From Algoriphagus aestuariicola (lineage in GTDB: Bacteria > Bacteroidota > Bacteroidia > Cytophagales > Cyclobacteriaceae), in contig NZ_JAFKCW010000001.1 in NCBI RefSeq assembly GCF_017254835.1, forward strand, positions 1,601,063 through 1,665,062: a stretch of DNA of 64,000 bases, given 5' to 3'. A program made the position numbers and the translations under genes. Under the pieces are notes generated by a model. It made no database searches. It had not been told where the DNA came from and worked only from the letters and a program-made list of their open reading frames with translations. This document shows positions 62,153 to 64,000 of this stretch, piece after piece (within the stretch, counting starts at the first letter, position 1; each line of letters begins with the position of its first letter).

Positions 62153-62566
62153 TCACTTTTCTTCCAATGAAAGAATATAGGTGACCATCGCTTTGGCTTC
62201 ATCAGCAGGCAGCTTTGGGTGACCACTCATGACGGGGTATCCCCAAACGCCAGAACCACCGCTGATTACTTTGCGGGCGAGCATGTCTATGTAAGCCTCC
62301 TGTATGGGGTAGCGACGAGCGATGTCGGAAAAGGAGGGGCCCTTGGCTTTGCTTTCTTCTTTATGGCATTGGTAGCAGTCAGAATAGGCGATGAGCACTT
62401 CCCCTCTTTTGACCAAGGCCGAGTCGATGGGATCGTCTTCCCCGGGGACGATGTAAAACGCCTTCTTCGGTTGTTCTTTGGTGATTTTTAATTGGGTATC
62501 CTTTGCTCCGCAGGAATAGAACAAAAAGGAAAATGAAATTACCGCCAGGATAGCGAGGGTTTTCAT
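62153..62566 (-). CDS. Lipoprotein c-type cytochrome
   Basis: This 137-aa protein has a lipoprotein signal (Cys19 in 'LFYSCGAKD') and a single class I cytochrome c domain. The heme motif CYQCH lies at residues 64-68 and the axial methionine probably in 'YPVMSGHPKLP'. The C-terminal 'DEAKAMVTYILSL' is the last helix. It is anchored on the periplasmic side as an electron carrier. The start lies 272 bp downstream of the larger cytochrome gene on the same strand, separated from it by a palindromic repeat. Confidence 0.9.
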   Translation of the reverse strand: MKTLAILAVISFSFLFYSCGAKDTQLKITKEQPKKAFYIVPGEDDPIDSALVKRGEVLIAYSDCYQCHKEESKAKGPSFSDIARRYPIQEAYIDMLARKVISGGSGVWGYPVMSGHPKLPADEAKAMVTYILSLEEK

Positions 62567-62673
62567 GAATTGGAATTGATGCTTGGGCTTCGGGAATATA
62601 CCATGGTCGTCAATGTTACCACGGCGATCAAAGATTTTGAAACGTCAAACTAGCCTGTCTCGATGATATAAAG

Positions 62674-62816
62674 AAGAGGCTGTCTCGAAGGCCTGATTGT
62701 GTCAGCCTGAGCACTGCAGCTACGGGAGTAGCGTATATCGAAGGCCAATTACAGTAAACATAACGGCATTTCGACTTAGCTCAATGTGACAAACATCGGT
62801 TATGAGACAGCCTCTT
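62674..62816. repeat. Palindromic interspersed element with 13-bp terminal inverted repeats
   Basis: AAGAGGCTGTCTC (62674-62686) and its exact complement GAGACAGCCTCTT (62804-62816) flank 117 bp. Inside, two arms have related motifs in inverted orientation (GTCAGCCTGAGC and TCGAAGGCC on the left; GGCATTTCGAC and GCTCAATGTGAC on the right), the same motif type as the repeat inside hsdS. No ORF lies inside. It may be a MITE- or REP-like element, and may also stop transcription from the larger cytochrome gene. Confidence 0.55.
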
Positions 62817-62838
62817 TGGAGCAATTGATCGGTAATAA

Positions 62839-64000
62839 TTACTTCTGCTGTGACAGAAAGGTCACCAGCGATGCCAATTCCTCATAAGAAAGGGAGTTGG
62901 CCAGTCCGGCAGGCATCATGGAGTTTTCGAGCTCTTTTCTTTCCTTGATGTTCTTTTTTTCCAATTTGGTTGCCGTGCCGGTGATATCCCGTATGGTAAG
63001 CTCCTCGGCAGATTCTGCCGTAACAAAACCCATAAAGAACTTGCCGTCATTGGTCGTGATCTGCACGGAAGCAAAGCCTTGGGAGATTGAGGCATTAGGT
63101 TTCAGAATAGCCTCCACGATTTGGTCCCGATTCATGATCGAGCCGATCTGCCCCATAAATGGCCCCTTCATCACCTGACCGGCTTCGATCGCGTGGCAGG
63201 CGATACATCCTTGGCTGGTGAATAGCGTCTTGCCTACGGCGGGGTCGCCTTTGAGTCCGCCTACCGCAAGAATGACATCTTCGATGGATGCCGCTCCGAC
63301 TTGTCCCTTCTTGTTTTTGATGGATTCCAAATCAACTGAGGCTTCTTCCACTTCAGGAGCCGCAGTCTCTGTCCCCATTTCGACAATTCCCAACCTTAAT
63401 CTGTCATTGAGCGAGGCAAACAAAGGTTTTTGGCCTTCATCAGCAGAGTTTAGCTCAGCCATAAGGAAGTTTTTGACCTTAGCTGAGCCTTCCCAATCGG
63501 CAGTTTTATAATAAGGCCCATGGGTATCAGGGCGGGTTCCCCACCACCAGCTGCCATCATAGGGAGCCTCTTTTTGGTAAAGGCGGGCTAGTGTGGCTAG
63601 AATTTCGGCTTTTTTCTCAGCATTGTCCGTCTCAGTATAGGCGGCGATCAAGCCGTCCACCGCTTTGGCATCATGCATGTAGCGTAATGCCCAAAGTGCC
63701 AATTTATAATTGTCTGAATCAATGGCCTCCATAGTGGCATCCACCGCATTGAGGTCCACCAATGCCTTCACGGCCAAGTGGGGGAGTACTATTTCTGAAT
63801 TTGGGGTAGCGTGCGGTCCCTCCGTGTCTTTTGCGGGGATTTGAGCAGATGCAGGTACTTCAACTTCTAACAAAACCTCGGTTGCTTTTGGGTCTCCCAG
63901 TCTACCCAATCCTACGATGGCGGCAGCCCGAACTCTTGGATTTGCATCTTGAGCAGCGGCAATAAACAATTCCACAGGAACACCCGTGATACATTTCTTT
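62839..64000 (-). CDS. HEAT-repeat/cytochrome c protein, C-terminal part (cut by window edge)
   Basis: The frame stays open to the window end, so the 5' part is missing; an internal GTG at 63975 is not taken as the start. The visible 387 residues begin with HEAT-like repeats ('NPRVRAAAIVGLGRLGDPKA' and 'LALWALRYMHDAKAVDGLIAA', split for reading). A c-type cytochrome domain of the DUF1549/PVC-type follows, with heme motif 'GCIACH' and a C-terminal 'GLANSLSYEELASLVTFLSQQ' helix (split). Such proteins are large secreted membrane-bound dehydrogenases in Bacteroidota and Planctomycetota. They probably oxidise sugars and pass electrons to a carrier such as the neighbouring lipoprotein cytochrome. 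Confidence 0.88.
   Translation of the reverse strand, partial: KKCITGVPVELFIAAAQDANPRVRAAAIVGLGRLGDPKATEVLLEVEVPASAQIPAKDTEGPHATPNSEIVLPHLAVKALVDLNAVDATMEAIDSDNYKLALWALRYMHDAKAVDGLIAAYTETDNAEKKAEILATLARLYQKEAPYDGSWWWGTRPDTHGPYYKTADWEGSAKVKNFLMAELNSADEGQKPLFASLNDRLRLGIVEMGTETAAPEVEEASVDLESIKNKKGQVGAASIEDVILAVGGLKGDPAVGKTLFTSQGCIACHAIEAGQVMKGPFMGQIGSIMNRDQIVEAILKPNASISQGFASVQITTNDGKFFMGFVTAESAEELTIRDITGTATKLEKKNIKERKELENSMMPAGLANSLSYEELASLVTFLSQQK

Noticed and set aside
1-64000. CRISPR arrays, tRNA or rRNA genes, integrases and transposases
   Set aside because: I saw no regularly spaced direct repeats, no tRNA cloverleaf, no rRNA sequence and no transposase or tyrosine recombinase motif in any frame.

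Overview
The window is chromosomal DNA of a Bacteroidota bacterium, most likely of the Cytophagales (an Algoriphagus/Cyclobacteriaceae-like marine or soil glycan degrader). The evidence is a SusC/SusD pair, a hybrid two-component sensor (HTCS), many short lipoprotein signals, FG-GAP/ASPIC-UnbV and DUF6266-type proteins, TAnnTTTG-like -7 boxes and weak Shine-Dalgarno use. Family names come from reading motifs; no database search was possible.

Layout. 1-2.1 kb: TolC-like channel (cut by the left edge), L-serine dehydratase beta subunit and a class IV aminotransferase. 2.2-6.7 kb: a xylose operon (Na+/sugar symporter, xylulokinase, xylose isomerase) closed by a strong terminator. 6.9-11.2 kb: PadR regulator plus MacB/FtsX-type permease, and a zinc-ribbon metallopeptidase. 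11.5-30.3 kb: a polysaccharide utilisation locus (PUL) with HTCS, SusC, SusD, an IPT/TIG surface glycan-binding lipoprotein, an unknown exported protein, an ASPIC/UnbV protein, a GH9 glucanase and an SGNH acetylesterase. It probably targets a beta-glucan or acetylated hemicellulose, and the xylose operon fits xylan or xyloglucan use. A 22-bp-spaced direct repeat in front of susC looks like the HTCS operator. 30.3-40.1 kb: housekeeping and metabolic genes (alpha/beta hydrolase, two small exported proteins, ADP-ribosylglycohydrolase with a methylthioribose-kinase-like partner, acyl-CoA dehydrogenase, fatty-acyl-CoA ligase, MATE pump).

40.1-55.5 kb is a defence island. It opens with a highly structured non-coding stretch and two XRE-type regulators. 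Next come an AAA+ ATPase and an intracellular subtilase with a complete Asp/His/Ser triad, which match the architecture of the IetAS anti-phage system. A complete type I restriction-modification operon (hsdR, hsdM, hsdS) lies on the other strand. A very AT-rich three-gene cassette (340-aa soluble protein, four-helix membrane protein, 253-aa soluble protein) is translationally coupled behind hsdS. I recognise none of those three families, and the cassette is the best candidate here for an undescribed defence module.

55.9-59.6 kb: a DUF6266 protein and a chromate-resistance operon in which a ChrB domain is fused to an AraC-type DNA-binding domain, followed by a second stand-alone ChrB, ChrA, and a C-terminal remnant of what looks like a superoxide dismutase. 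59.7-64 kb: a CorC/HlyC transporter, a 35-residue lysine-rich protein, a cyclophilin, a lipoprotein cytochrome c, a palindromic intergenic repeat and a HEAT-repeat cytochrome c cut by the right edge.
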